A stretch of 64,000 nucleotides of DNA from CAVUAN01 sp963739435 (GCA_963739435.1 CAVUAN010000015.1:1-64000); one strand, 5' to 3'. Counted from the stretch's first letter, positions 44,929 through 53,560 are shown. The notes: a model not told the origin generated them from the letters alone. Numbers and translations: made by a program.

Positions 44929-46514
44929 TCCGCCGGGCGATCTTCGCCCTGGGCCTTGCCACACTGGCCCTGAGCGCCTCGCCGGCGGTCCTGGCCGACG
45001 AACCGCTGCGGGTCGGCGAAATCCGCATCCGCAGCCTCAACGTCTTTTCGCCCGAGGAGGCGGCCAGGGGCTGGTTCTACCGCGCGGCCGACGCGATCCA
45101 TTTCGAGACCCGCACCAACGTCATCCGCCAGTTCCTGCTCTTCCACACCGGAGATCCGTTCGACCGGCTCCTCCTCGAGCAGACGGAGAGGAACCTGCGC
45201 CAGCTGCGGTTCATCAAGTCAGCCGAAATCAGCTATGGAGCGCCCCACGATGGGGTCGTGGACATCGACGTCGTGACCCAGGACTCCTGGACGCTCGACC
45301 TGGGAGGCTCGTACGGCGTCCGCGGAGGGGTGACGACCTATTCTGTCTCGCTCTCGGAGCGCAACCTCTTTGGAACCGGCAAGGAGGCGGGCATCTCCTA
45401 CGCCCAGGGGACCGAGCGGAGCTACCGCGCGGTCGCCTACCACGACCCCGCGATCGCCGGCTCCTTCTGGACAGCCGACCTCGCCTATTCGCTCAATTCC
45501 GACGGCGAACAGCAGCGCGCCTTCATCCAGAAGCCGTTCGTGTCGTTCCAGGACGCCTTCGCCTCGGACCTCCTCTTCAACCACCTGATTCTCGAACAGA
45601 ACATCTACGGCGGGGGAGAGGCGATCTCGCGCTACGCGGAGAACAACAAGATTGCCCAGGGCGCCTACCTGCGCGCTCTCAAGGCAGGCGACACGTTCGC
45701 CAGGCGCCTCGGCCTTGGGCTCGCCTACATCGACGAGCGCTACGCTCCGACCGACGCCTATCCCCTCGAGATCGTTCCCGACGACCACTCTTTTCGTTAC
45801 GTCTCGCTGATCTACCAGGAGGCGCACAACGACTTCCTGAAGCTGAACTACGTCAACCGGGACATGCGCTACGAGGACTTCAACCTCGGGGCGACGTTCA
45901 CAGCGGCCTTTTCCGTTTCTCCCGAGGCGCTCGGAGCTCCGAAGACCACCTTCCAGGCCTTGGGTGCCGCATCCGGCGGAGTTCGGCTCGGGGGTTCGAG
46001 CTTCCTTCTGGGCCGCGTCGGCTTCTCGACGCGCCTCGAACCGACCGAGAACACCCTCTTCGGGGCAGCGCTCAACTGGGTACTGAAGCACGACACGGAC
46101 TATCCGCAGACGACCGTGTCCCGCGTCATTTTCGACCGCGGGTGGAAGCTCGACAAGACCATCCAGTTTTTCGCCGACGGGTCGACGGGGCTGCGGGGCT
46201 ACCACCTGTACGCCTTCGAGGGGGACGAGCGTCTCATCTTCAACCTGGAGCACCGCATCTTTTCCGGCAAGGAGATCCTGCAGCTCTTCTCACCGGGCCT
46301 GGCGGTCTTCTTCGACACGGGGCTCGCAACCCCTCGGGGAGTGCCGTTCCGCCTCTCCAATTTGAAGAGCGACATCGGCATCGGCCTGCGCTTCGGGATC
46401 GCCCGGGCGGCGAACAACAACATCCTCCGGCTCGATTTCGCCTATGCCTTGGATACCGATCAACAGGGCAGGAAGGGCTGGCTGGTTTCGTTCTCGAGCG
46501 GCCAGAGTTTCTGA
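44928..46514 (+). CDS. Omp85/BamA-TamA-like outer-membrane protein with one POTRA-like domain
   Basis: This is a predicted outer-membrane beta-barrel of the Omp85 superfamily, about 528 residues. It has a signal peptide (AIFALGLATLALSASPAVLA), a single POTRA-like region (RTNVIRQFLLFHTGDPFDRL, TERNLRQLRFIKSAEI) and a 16-strand-type barrel with the diagnostic GSTGLRGYHLYAFEGDERL loop motif; it ends in WLVSFSSGQSF with a terminal Phe. No ATG/GTG/TTG start is visible: the frame opens with GTA-ATC right at the ahcY stop (GAGGGG lies just upstream), so either ATC/CTG is used or a base is wrong. The role may be protein or lipid insertion; it is not the multi-POTRA BamA. Confidence 0.78.
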   Translation: MRRAIFALGLATLALSASPAVLADEPLRVGEIRIRSLNVFSPEEAARGWFYRAADAIHFETRTNVIRQFLLFHTGDPFDRLLLEQTERNLRQLRFIKSAEISYGAPHDGVVDIDVVTQDSWTLDLGGSYGVRGGVTTYSVSLSERNLFGTGKEAGISYAQGTERSYRAVAYHDPAIAGSFWTADLAYSLNSDGEQQRAFIQKPFVSFQDAFASDLLFNHLILEQNIYGGGEAISRYAENNKIAQGAYLRALKAGDTFARRLGLGLAYIDERYAPTDAYPLEIVPDDHSFRYVSLIYQEAHNDFLKLNYVNRDMRYEDFNLGATFTAAFSVSPEALGAPKTTFQALGAASGGVRLGGSSFLLGRVGFSTRLEPTENTLFGAALNWVLKHDTDYPQTTVSRVIFDRGWKLDKTIQFFADGSTGLRGYHLYAFEGDERLIFNLEHRIFSGKEILQLFSPGLAVFFDTGLATPRGVPFRLSNLKSDIGIGLRFGIARAANNNILRLDFAYALDTDQQGRKGWLVSFSSGQSF

Positions 46515-46530
46515 TTCGGGACTGTCCTTC

Positions 46531-48810
46531 TCACGTCCTCAAGCGCAGCAGGAAGTACGCCGTCCCCGTGGCAAAGAGGATGTCTGTCGACCAGGCGGCC
46601 ATGGCCGGGGGCAGCGCGCCGACGGCCCCGAGCCTCGTGAAGAATTCGCTCGACACGACGAACAGCATGCCGAGGCCGAGGCCGACACCGATTCCCGCCA
46701 GCGTGCCGCGCTTGCCGATGCGGAAGGCAAAGGGGATGGCCAGCAGGGCCATCAGAGGAATCAGGGCAGGACGGGAGATCTTCTGGTGGAGGGCCGTCAC
46801 GAGCGAAGCGGTGGGGTAGCCCGTTCTCTCGAGCCGCCGCGTGTAGGCGTTGAGCTCCCCGAGCGTCATCTCGTCGGGCGTCCTTCGCTCCCGCGTGAAG
46901 GCGGCCGGCAGCTCGCCCTCGATCCGGCGCTCGGCAAACGCCTGGTACCCGGTTTCGGCCGAACCGTCGAAGGTTCGGGTCCAGCCCCGCCGGAACACCC
47001 AGTCCCGGCCGCTCCACCGAGCCTCAGCGGCCGTGTCCCGGCGGACCAGGGTGAACTCCGGACCGAACTCGAACACCGTCGGCGCCACGAGGACGCCGCC
47101 CCGCGGGTCGGTCTCCTCGCGGAACCAGATGCGGCCGTCCTCGCCGTAGAACCAGTTCCGCTCGGAGGCGTAGCGCATGCCGTAGTCCACGGGACGGCCG
47201 TAGATGACGTTGCGGAAGCGCGCCTCCCGCTGCTGCGCGATCGGGCCGATCGATTCGCCCAGGGCGAAGACGAACAGGGCCGTGGCAAACGCCGCCACCA
47301 GGACGGGGGCCCCGAGCCGGTAGAGGGAGATGCCGCTCGCCTTGAAGGCCGTGTCCTCGTTGTTCCGGGACAGGGCGCCCAGGCCGACGAGGGCCGCGAT
47401 GAGCACCGCGAAGGGGACCAGCTGGATCGTGATGTTGTAGAGGAAGTAGCGGTAGTACCCGGCCACGGCGGATGCGGGCGGCTTGTTGTGGATGATCTGG
47501 TCGACGCGCTCGGCGTAGTCGACGATCGAAGCGATGAGCAGGATCGAGAGGAGGACGAGGGCGAGGGCCGAAAGAAAGCGCGCGAGGACGTAACGGTCGA
47601 GCACGGCGGGGAAGCGCAGCAGGCCTGCGAGCCAGGCGCGCCTTTCCGCGCGGACAGGCTCGGCTCGGCCGGCTCTCCGGAGCCAGAGGGTCCAGCGCCC
47701 GCGCTCACGGCGGCCGCGCCACATGGCGGCCAGGCCGAGGAGAAGGACGAGCCCGTTGGGCAGCCACATGGCGAGGCCCGGAGACGCTTTCCCGTTCTCG
47801 GCCCAGGATTCCCCGCTCGAGAGAAGTACGTAATAGCCGACGAGGATCAGGAGCGACAGGGCGAATCCGCCGCCGCGCCCGCCGCGCCGCGAGGTCTCGG
47901 CCAGCGGAATGCCCACGACGGCAAACGCGAGGCACGCCAAGGGAATCGCGAACTTCTTGTGGATCTCGACCCAGGCGAGGCGGTACCGGCCGGGGCCCTG
48001 GGCGGCGCCCCTCTCGCGATCGGCCGTGGCGAAGAGCTCGCCCAGGGACTGCGAGCGCAACCCCTTCTCGTAGCTGATCTGGGCCCTCGGGCTGTTCCAG
48101 ATGTCGCCCGCGAAGAGAATGCGGTGCGCCGCGTTGCGGTCGATGCGGTAGCGGGCGGGGTCCGCCGGATCGAATTCGTGGGCGACAGAGAAGTCGAGAT
48201 CGAGCCACAGGTTCTCTCCCTCGAGCGTCAGGCGCCCGGTCCGAGCCATGACCACCCGGTTCCCGCCTTCCTCGGCAAAAGACAGGAAGACGCCCTCGAA
48301 GGAGCGGTTGTCGGCTCCGACGCGGTCAAAGAAGAGGGTCACCCCGGGCCGGATCTCCCGGAAGATGCGCGGCTGGACGAGATTGACGGCCGAGGTTGCG
48401 GCCAGCCTCGTCAGGGCGTGGGTCAAGGCGTCGTTGGCTCTCGGCAGGACCCAGTTGTAGAGCCCGAAGACGAAGAGCGAGAGGGCTCCGGCCGCCGCGA
48501 AGACGGGCCGGAAGATGGCTCGGGGCGCGACCCCGCAGGAGCGCAGGGCGACGATCTCGGAGTCGGCCGCCAGCCGGCCCAGGCCGATCAAGAGGCCGAG
48601 CAGGTATGCCATGGGAAGCGTCAGCACGACGATCCAGGGCAGCGACAGAACGACCAGCCAGACGACTTCCTTGAAGGTGGCTGCCCGGCGCACCAGGAAG
48701 TCCGTCATGAGGATGATCTGGCGGACCAGGAGGATGAAGGTGTAGGCGGTGAACCCGAGGAGGAAGGGCGGCCAGATCTCGCGCAGGACGGACCGGGAGA
48801 TCAGGCGCAT
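46531..48810 (-). CDS. fused LptF-LptG lipopolysaccharide export permease
   Basis: LptF and LptG form the inner-membrane channel that extracts LPS and passes it to LptC/A. Here one 759-residue polypeptide contains two copies of the family. The N-terminal half (residues 1-380) has helices FLLGFTAYTFILLVRQIIL and VLTLPMAYLLGLLIGLGRLAADSEI, a periplasmic jellyroll, and AIPLACLAFAVVGIPLAETSRRGG. The C-terminal half (from about 410, LDRYVLARFLSALALVLLSIL) repeats the pattern with VPFAVLIAALVGLGALSRNNE and RPALIPLMALLAIPFAFR. A basic linker (RRGRERGRWTLWLRRAGRAE) joins them. There is no frameshift. The matching lptB and lptC/A genes are at 60-62.8 kb. Confidence 0.9.
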   Translation of the reverse strand: MRLISRSVLREIWPPFLLGFTAYTFILLVRQIILMTDFLVRRAATFKEVVWLVVLSLPWIVVLTLPMAYLLGLLIGLGRLAADSEIVALRSCGVAPRAIFRPVFAAAGALSLFVFGLYNWVLPRANDALTHALTRLAATSAVNLVQPRIFREIRPGVTLFFDRVGADNRSFEGVFLSFAEEGGNRVVMARTGRLTLEGENLWLDLDFSVAHEFDPADPARYRIDRNAAHRILFAGDIWNSPRAQISYEKGLRSQSLGELFATADRERGAAQGPGRYRLAWVEIHKKFAIPLACLAFAVVGIPLAETSRRGGRGGGFALSLLILVGYYVLLSSGESWAENGKASPGLAMWLPNGLVLLLGLAAMWRGRRERGRWTLWLRRAGRAEPVRAERRAWLAGLLRFPAVLDRYVLARFLSALALVLLSILLIASIVDYAERVDQIIHNKPPASAVAGYYRYFLYNITIQLVPFAVLIAALVGLGALSRNNEDTAFKASGISLYRLGAPVLVAAFATALFVFALGESIGPIAQQREARFRNVIYGRPVDYGMRYASERNWFYGEDGRIWFREETDPRGGVLVAPTVFEFGPEFTLVRRDTAAEARWSGRDWVFRRGWTRTFDGSAETGYQAFAERRIEGELPAAFTRERRTPDEMTLGELNAYTRRLERTGYPTASLVTALHQKISRPALIPLMALLAIPFAFRIGKRGTLAGIGVGLGLGMLFVVSSEFFTRLGAVGALPPAMAAWSTDILFATGTAYFLLRLRT

Positions 48811-48897
48811 CGGGACTCCATAGTCGGGAGTCGAGGGGGGAGAGTCAAGGGCGGCGGGAGGGGTACATTGGCTGGGGCAGATAGCGTCCGATAAGAT

Positions 48898-48934
48898 ATA
48901 TTATGTAAAATCGCAAAGCGATTTTGCATAATAT
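48898..48934. repeat. inverted repeat 1 (17-base arms, 3-base loop)
   Basis: ATATTATGTAAAATCGC and GCGATTTTGCATAATAT flank AAA. The arms match at 16 of 17 positions and the odd one can form a G-U pair in RNA. This is a strong hairpin in DNA or RNA. It shares the core TTATGTAAA with the second inverted repeat 9 bases away. Confidence 0.85.
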
Positions 48935-48942
48935 CCGCGCTG

Positions 48943-49000
48943 CTTATGTAAAGCGCCCACCCCCTGCCGGACTGCTGCGGTTGCCTGCGCTTTACATAAG
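48943..49000. repeat. inverted repeat 2 (14-base perfect arms, 30-base spacer)
   Basis: CTTATGTAAAGCGC and GCGCTTTACATAAG are perfect reverse complements separated by 30 bases. Each copy is itself a small hairpin (AAGCGC or GCGCTT against its flank). Four copies of the TTATGTAAA core thus lie within 103 bases: two per inverted repeat. Confidence 0.85.
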
Positions 49001-49025
49001 CGCGCGGCATCCGCCGAGGTACCAC

Positions 49026-49868
49026 TCAGCGCTTGCCGAGCTTTATGTCGCCGGATTCGAGCTGGCGGAGGACTTCGCGGAGGCTCTGGATGAGCTCCTG
49101 CTTTTCGACGCGGGCTTTGGCGAAAGACAGGTTGAGTTTGAAGGGGCCGCCACGGGGCTTGAAGACGAAGGTGAAGTGCTTGGCTCGCTTCCCTTCCTTC
49201 GAGTCCCTCTTGTCTCGGCGCAGGTCGTCGCGCGTGGAGCCGGCGATGATCCGCTCGATCGCGGCTCGCATCTTGGACTCGTCGCCTTGCCGGGCCACCT
49301 GGAGAAGGACCGACCGGGCCTCGATGTCGGCGCGCCGACATTCGACCCGGAGCTCCTCCGGGATTTGCAGCAGCGAGAGGGCCTCCGTGACGGATACCCT
49401 CTTCTTGCCGACGGCGTCGGCCACCTGCTGCTGGGTGTACGCAAACCGGTTCTGGAGTGACGCGTAGCCTTCGGCCTCCTCGAACGGGTGGAGGTCCTTG
49501 CGGTGCAGGTTCTCGATCAGGGCGATCTCGATGACCTCGTTTTCGGGCACATCGAGCTCGATGCACGGGACCTCGCTCAAACCGGCCGCGATGGCGGCGC
49601 GGTACCGGCGCTCGCCGGCGATGATCTGGAGGCGGCCGTCCTCGAGCTGCCGGACGAGGAGAGGCTCGAGGACGCCCTTGGCCTCGATCGACCGGGTGAG
49701 CTCCGAGAGGTCGCCCAGGCTGCTGCGCGGCTGTCCGGGGTTCGGCTCCAGCTCCTCGATCGGGATCAGCCTCCCCACCGCCGCACCGAAGCGCTCGGAG
49801 AGAGAGTCCACGAAGTGGGAGTCGTGACGCATGTGAGCTGCCGTCGGGAGTCCGCGCTTCTTAGACAC
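49026..49868 (-). CDS. parB: chromosome-partitioning protein ParB
   Basis: ParB binds parS sites, spreads as a CTP-dependent clamp and loads condensin. The 280-residue protein has the N-terminal ParA-interacting region, the GERRYRAA and ENLHRKDLHPFEEAEGY motifs of the CTPase domain, a helix-turn-helix (YTQQQVADAVGKKRVSVTEAL) and a C-terminal dimer domain. The C-terminal part also contains the basic FTFVFKPRGGPFKLNLSFAK segment. Its start overlaps the parA stop by 8 bases. I see no TGTTNCACGTGAAACA-type parS site in the window by eye. Confidence 0.93.
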   Translation of the reverse strand: MSKKRGLPTAAHMRHDSHFVDSLSERFGAAVGRLIPIEELEPNPGQPRSSLGDLSELTRSIEAKGVLEPLLVRQLEDGRLQIIAGERRYRAAIAAGLSEVPCIELDVPENEVIEIALIENLHRKDLHPFEEAEGYASLQNRFAYTQQQVADAVGKKRVSVTEALSLLQIPEELRVECRRADIEARSVLLQVARQGDESKMRAAIERIIAGSTRDDLRRDKRDSKEGKRAKHFTFVFKPRGGPFKLNLSFAKARVEKQELIQSLREVLRQLESGDIKLGKR

Positions 49869-50616
49869 GCGAAAGGACCTCCTCGGAGAGCGAGTAGTAC
49901 TCCGCGGCCCCGCTCGAGCGGGGCGCGAAGGTGAAGATGGACTCCTGGTGCGCCGGGCTCTCCTCCAGGCGCACGCTCTTGGAAATCGTCGTCTTGAAGA
50001 TCTTCTTGCCGAAGACCCCCTTGATCTGGTCGTAGACGTCCTTGCCGATCACGGTGCGCTTGTCGTGCAGCGTGATCACGACGCCGAGAATCTGAAGGTT
50101 CGGATTGGGCCGGGCCTTGATCTTGTCGATCGTCTCGAGGAGATCGTCCGTTCCCTCCAGGGCAAAGAAGGAGGACTGAATCGGGATCAGGACATGGGTC
50201 GAGGCGACCATCGCGTTGACCGTGATCATCCCCAGGGTCGGCGGCGTGTCGATCAGGATCGCATCGTACCGGCGGCGCACGCTGTCGATCTTGTCGCGCA
50301 TGCGGAAGTGTCCGTCGATCTCCCCCAGCAGCTTCGACTCGATCTTGGCCAGCGAGATGCGTGCCGGAGCGATGTCGAGGTTCGGCAGACCCGAGGGCCG
50401 GACGATGTCCGAGAGCTTCACCTCGGGCTCGGTCAGCACGTCGAACATCGACTTCTCGACGCTCTTTCGGTCGAGATACGACATGGTGCTGTTGCCCTGG
50501 GGATCGAGGTCGATCAGGAGAGTCTTCTGGCCCTTTTGCGCGAGCGCCGCCGCCAGGTTGATGGCGGTCGTCGTCTTTCCGACGCCGCCCTTTTGATTTG
50601 TGATGGAGATGATCAC
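49861..50616 (-). CDS. parA: chromosome-partitioning ATPase ParA
   Basis: ParA is the Walker-type ATPase that moves ParB-bound origins along the nucleoid. The 251-residue protein has the deviant Walker A KGGVGKTTTAINLA at its N-terminus, LLIDLDPQGNSTMSYL, and AILIDTPPTLGMITVNAM. There is no N-terminal DNA-binding extension, so it is the short chromosomal (Soj-like) form. It lies upstream of parB on the same strand with overlapping ends. Confidence 0.95.
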   Translation of the reverse strand: MIISITNQKGGVGKTTTAINLAAALAQKGQKTLLIDLDPQGNSTMSYLDRKSVEKSMFDVLTEPEVKLSDIVRPSGLPNLDIAPARISLAKIESKLLGEIDGHFRMRDKIDSVRRRYDAILIDTPPTLGMITVNAMVASTHVLIPIQSSFFALEGTDDLLETIDKIKARPNPNLQILGVVITLHDKRTVIGKDVYDQIKGVFGKKIFKTTISKSVRLEESPAHQESIFTFAPRSSGAAEYYSLSEEVLSRV

Positions 50617-50648
50617 GAGAACCGGAGTCTACCCCCGAAGGCGGCTCT

Positions 50649-51129
50649 CTACATCCGGTACTTGCCGAGGTCTTCCGGGTTGACTTCCTCGAGCCACTTC
50701 TTGAGACGATCGGGATCCGTCGTGCCCTCCGTCGCGCAGGGTGCGGCTCTTCTCCAGGACTTCCTCCTCGACGAAGATCTCGGCCTTGGAGCGAAGAGCC
50801 AGGGCGATCGCGTCGCTCGGCCTGCTGTCGACGTCCCAGGACGCCTCGCCGTGGGTCAGGCGGATGCGCGCGTAGAAGGTGTTGTCCTTGAGCTCCGTGA
50901 TGACGACCCTCTCGACCTGGAAGCCGAGCTCGTTCAGGACATTCTTCAGAAGATCGTGGGTCATCGGGCGCGGCGTCGCGATCTTCTCCATCTCGAGGGC
51001 TATCGCGTTGGCTTCGAAGATCCCGACCCAGATCGGCAGGAACATCCCGTCGTCCTGGTCGCGCAGGATCACGACCGGCATGTTGGAGACCGGGTCCATC
51101 AGCAGGCCCTTGATTTCCATCTTGATCAT
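50649..51129 (-). CDS. bifunctional nuclease (BFN/DUF151) family protein (frameshift near 3' end)
   Basis: BFN-family proteins have reported DNase/RNase activity and are common in Acidobacteria and Thermotogae. The domain is clear: VSNMPVVILRDQDDGMFLPIWVGIFEANAIALEME, TPRPMTHDLLKNVLNELG and WDVDSRPSDAIALALRSKAEIFVEEEVLEKS. At about 50727, after SRTLRD, the frame breaks; the next frame gives EGTTDPDRLKKWLEEVNPED and a stop at 50649-50651 after LGKYRM. The span is one base over a multiple of three, so one extra base is likely (a CCC run lies there). It lies between miaB and parA. Confidence 0.85.
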
Positions 51130-51138
51130 GGCGTCCCT

Positions 51139-52518
51139 TCAGGCCACCCGTTCGCCCAATAGCGAGTTGGGCAGGCCGCGCCCGATACGAACGAGAGCAT
51201 AGCTGCCGCCGGGCAGGGGACTCTCCCCTTCCGGGAAATGAACGATGCGGTTACAAGCCGTCCTCCCTGTCGCCTGGCCCTTGACGTCTCGCCCCTCGAC
51301 CAGGACTTCGAGGCTCAAGCCGACGAGGCCTCCGTTGGATTCGGACTGCAGCTCGGTCTGCAGGTCGAGCAGGCGTTTCAAGCGCTCGGCGGAGACCTCC
51401 GCGGGAACGGCCGAGCCACTCCCCCACCGGAAAGCCGCCGTCCCTGGCCTCGGGGAGTAGACGAATCCAAATAGGCTCGCGAACCGGACGTCGCGCACGA
51501 GGTCCAGGGTTGCGGCAAAGTCCTCCTCGCTCTCGCCCGGAAAGCCCACGATGAAGTCCGAGGACATCGCGATGCCCGGGACCGCCGCCCGCACCTTCGC
51601 AACGGTGTCGCGGTACTGCGCGGCGTCGTAGCGCCGCTTCATGCGGAAGAGGATGCGGTCGGACCCCGACTGCGCCGGCAGGTGCAGGTAGGGAGCGATG
51701 GCGCCCCCCGAGGCGAGGGCGTCGATCAACCCCTCGTCCACGAATCGGGGATGCGAGGTCAGAAACCGCACGCGCTTCAAGCCCGGGACGGCTGCAGCCT
51801 TCCGCAGGAGCTCTCCGAGCCCGAAGCCCTCCTCCGGGTCCCGGTAGGCGTTGACCGTCTGACCCAGGAGGGTGACCTCGGTGTAGCCGCGGGAGGCGAG
51901 CTCCGAAAGCTCGCGGAGGATCTCGGAAGACCGGCGGCTTCTCTCCCGGCCTCTCGTGAAGGGCACGACACAGAACGTGCAGAACTGGTCGCAGCCCTCG
52001 ATGACGGTGACGTAGGCCTGAAAGGGAGAGCCGCGGGCGATCAGGCGGAACTGGTCGACCGGCGATTCCCCGGGCAGGTTGAGGGCCGTCACGCGCCGAC
52101 GCTCCGATCGAACCTCGGCAACGATCTGTCCGACCCGCTCGACTTCGCCTGTTCCCACGACGAAGTCGACGAAAGGGGCCCTCTCGAAAATCGCTTCGCC
52201 CAAAGCCTGGGCGACGCAGCCCGCAACGCCGATCACCAGGTCCGGCCGCTCCCTCTTTTCGCGGGCCAGCATTCCGAGTTCGGTGGAGACCTTGTGATCG
52301 GCCTTGTCGCGGATATGGCACGTGTTCAGGACGATCACATCGGCAGGTCCGCCCGGAGCGGCCCGGGCGAATCCCCGGGCCTCGAGTTGGCCCGCGATGC
52401 GCTCGCCATCCAGGACGTTCATCTGGCAACCCCACGTCTCTACTCGGTAGAGTCCGGCTGTATCGCTGCAACCCATTGCATTTGTATGGGTTAGCGATGG
52501 AAGCGTGAGATCGCTCAT
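51139..52518 (-). CDS. miaB: tRNA-2-methylthio-N6-dimethylallyladenosine synthase
   Basis: MiaB methylthiolates i6A37 of tRNAs. The 459-residue protein has the N-terminal UPF0004 domain with cluster cysteines in TWGCQMN, NTCHIRDKADHK and GCVAQ, the radical SAM motif GCDQFCTFCVVPFTRG, and a C-terminal TRAM domain (LEVLVEGRDVKGQATGRT). The ATG at 52518 overlaps the upstream stop (ATGA). A later ATG at 52476 would remove 14 residues and leave the hairpin at 52462-52498 in the leader; the first 14 residues are not conserved-looking. Confidence 0.93.
   Translation of the reverse strand: MSDLTLPSLTHTNAMGCSDTAGLYRVETWGCQMNVLDGERIAGQLEARGFARAAPGGPADVIVLNTCHIRDKADHKVSTELGMLAREKRERPDLVIGVAGCVAQALGEAIFERAPFVDFVVGTGEVERVGQIVAEVRSERRRVTALNLPGESPVDQFRLIARGSPFQAYVTVIEGCDQFCTFCVVPFTRGRERSRRSSEILRELSELASRGYTEVTLLGQTVNAYRDPEEGFGLGELLRKAAAVPGLKRVRFLTSHPRFVDEGLIDALASGGAIAPYLHLPAQSGSDRILFRMKRRYDAAQYRDTVAKVRAAVPGIAMSSDFIVGFPGESEEDFAATLDLVRDVRFASLFGFVYSPRPGTAAFRWGSGSAVPAEVSAERLKRLLDLQTELQSESNGGLVGLSLEVLVEGRDVKGQATGRTACNRIVHFPEGESPLPGGSYALVRIGRGLPNSLLGERVA
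52462..52498 (-). repeat. hairpin over the miaB 5' end
   Basis: ATCGCT-GC-AACCCAT, a 9-base loop and ATGGGTT-AGCGAT make a 13-base-pair stem with a 2-base bulge. On the coding strand it covers codons 8-19 of the annotated miaB frame and includes the alternative ATG at 52476 in the stem. It could hide that start or be a fortuitous palindrome. Confidence 0.6.
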
Positions 52519-53210
52519 TCTCGCAGCCAGCCGGGCAAGGCGCCCGCCTTCCGGGCCCGCTCGGGCAGGTCGGCCAGGTTCTTCTCGGCATCGGCGAGCT
52601 CCTTCCTCGCCGCTTCGAGATCCAATTTCGTCTTGTCCCAGGCCGGCTTGATCACGCGGTCGCGGTACTGCCCGTCGTCCCAGGCATAGAAGTCGTTCTC
52701 GAGCTTGTGGGCCGCCGCGTCGAGCTCCTCGACGTGCTGCTTTGCGTCCTCGACGCGCTTTCCTGCCGCGCGCGCCGCATCGCGCCACTTCTGCTCCTCG
52801 GCCGCCGCCGATGCCACGCTCGGAGGGGGCGTCGCGGCCGCCGCCGGAACCGCTGGTGTACCCCGCGCGGCCGGCGTCGTGGCGGCCGGCCGGGCTGCCG
52901 GCTGGGCGGCCGCCTGGGAAGTCGACACACGGCCCTTCGTCGGATCCGTCACCAGCGAGGAGTTGTCGATCGTCACGCCCGCCTTCTTCTGACCGGGTTC
53001 CGCGGTCTTCGCCGTGCCGGCCGCCCGAACGACGTCGGCCATGCTCTGCCCGCTGGCTTCTCGCGGCACCGGGGTCGATGCGGCCCTCCCGAAGCCCCCT
53101 CCGAGCCGGGGCCTCGGCGTGGGCGTGGGCGTCGGCGTCGGCGAAGCGGCCAGCAGCGGGGACGCTGCGACTGCGCCGCCGAGAGCAGCCCCGAGAATCC
53201 ATGCTTTCAC
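52515..53210 (-). CDS. exported, Ala/Pro-rich protein with helical C-terminus, unknown function
   Basis: I do not recognise this 231-residue protein. It has a signal peptide (WILGAALGGAVAASPLLAA), a TPTPTPTPRPR repeat, a disordered Ala/Pro/Thr-rich middle, and a C-terminal coiled coil (residues about 135-220: EEQKWRDAARAAGKRVEDAK, HVEELDAAAHKLENDFY, LEAARKELADAEKNLADLPE). It probably acts in the periplasm. It sits between the cupin gene and miaB with 4-base overlaps on both sides; no functional link is evident. Confidence 0.65.
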   Translation of the reverse strand: MKAWILGAALGGAVAASPLLAASPTPTPTPTPRPRLGGGFGRAASTPVPREASGQSMADVVRAAGTAKTAEPGQKKAGVTIDNSSLVTDPTKGRVSTSQAAAQPAARPAATTPAARGTPAVPAAAATPPPSVASAAAEEQKWRDAARAAGKRVEDAKQHVEELDAAAHKLENDFYAWDDGQYRDRVIKPAWDKTKLDLEAARKELADAEKNLADLPERARKAGALPGWLRE

Positions 53211-53560
53211 GGCGTTTTCGTCCCGGCCCGCCCGTAGCGGTCTTCCAGGCGGACGACGTCGTCGAGCTCGGGCGATGAGACCTCGACGATCTCGGCGGTT
53301 CGATCCGCGCTCAGGCGGTGCCTCACTCCCGGCCGGATCCGGAAGGCCTCCCCCGCCTGCAGCCGCATCTCTTTCATCGCCCCGTCCTCTCCGACCTCGA
53401 GCCGCACCTCACCTGACAGAACGTACAGCGTTTCGTCTTTTCTTTCATGGTACTGGAGAGACAGGCACTGGCCCGCGTCCAGGTGCAGGATCTTTCCGGC
53501 GTACCGCTCGTTTTCGGCGAAGACCAGCTCGTGCCCCCACGGCTTGGAAACTCGTCTCAC
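53207..53560 (-). CDS. cupin-domain protein, mannose-6-phosphate-isomerase-like
   Basis: This 117-residue single-cupin protein has the two metal motifs of the fold: SLQYHERKDETLYVLSGEV (HxH/E pattern) and FRIRPGVRHRLSA. The opening RVSKPWGHELVFAENERYAGKIL matches type II mannose-6-phosphate isomerase/mannose-1-phosphate guanylyltransferase cupins. As a stand-alone protein it may isomerise or bind a sugar phosphate. It overlaps the enzyme I gene stop by 4 bases, so it is expressed with the PTS proteins. Confidence 0.78.
   Translation of the reverse strand: MRRVSKPWGHELVFAENERYAGKILHLDAGQCLSLQYHERKDETLYVLSGEVRLEVGEDGAMKEMRLQAGEAFRIRPGVRHRLSADRTAEIVEVSSPELDDVVRLEDRYGRAGTKTP

Larger units (their letters stand above)
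48811..49025. other. 215-base intergenic region, AT-rich, no gene
   Basis: This gap between lptFG and parB has no coding sequence that I can support. Its right half is markedly AT-rich compared with the rest of the window and holds two inverted repeats listed separately. It may contain the lptFG promoter (TTTACA on the minus strand at about 48902-48908 resembles a -35 box) and the transcription end of the parAB unit. Confidence 0.5.

Noticed and set aside
46444..48894. An 816-codon + strand open frame
   Set aside because: It lies antisense to the LptF-LptG fusion and reads as Arg/Gly/Glu-rich nonsense without domains or a start signal.
49026..50616. Replication origin next to parAB
   Set aside because: No DnaA-box cluster (TTATCCACA type), dnaA, dnaN, mnmG or rsmG gene is visible; parAB alone is not enough. 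The TTATGTAAA motifs differ from DnaA boxes.
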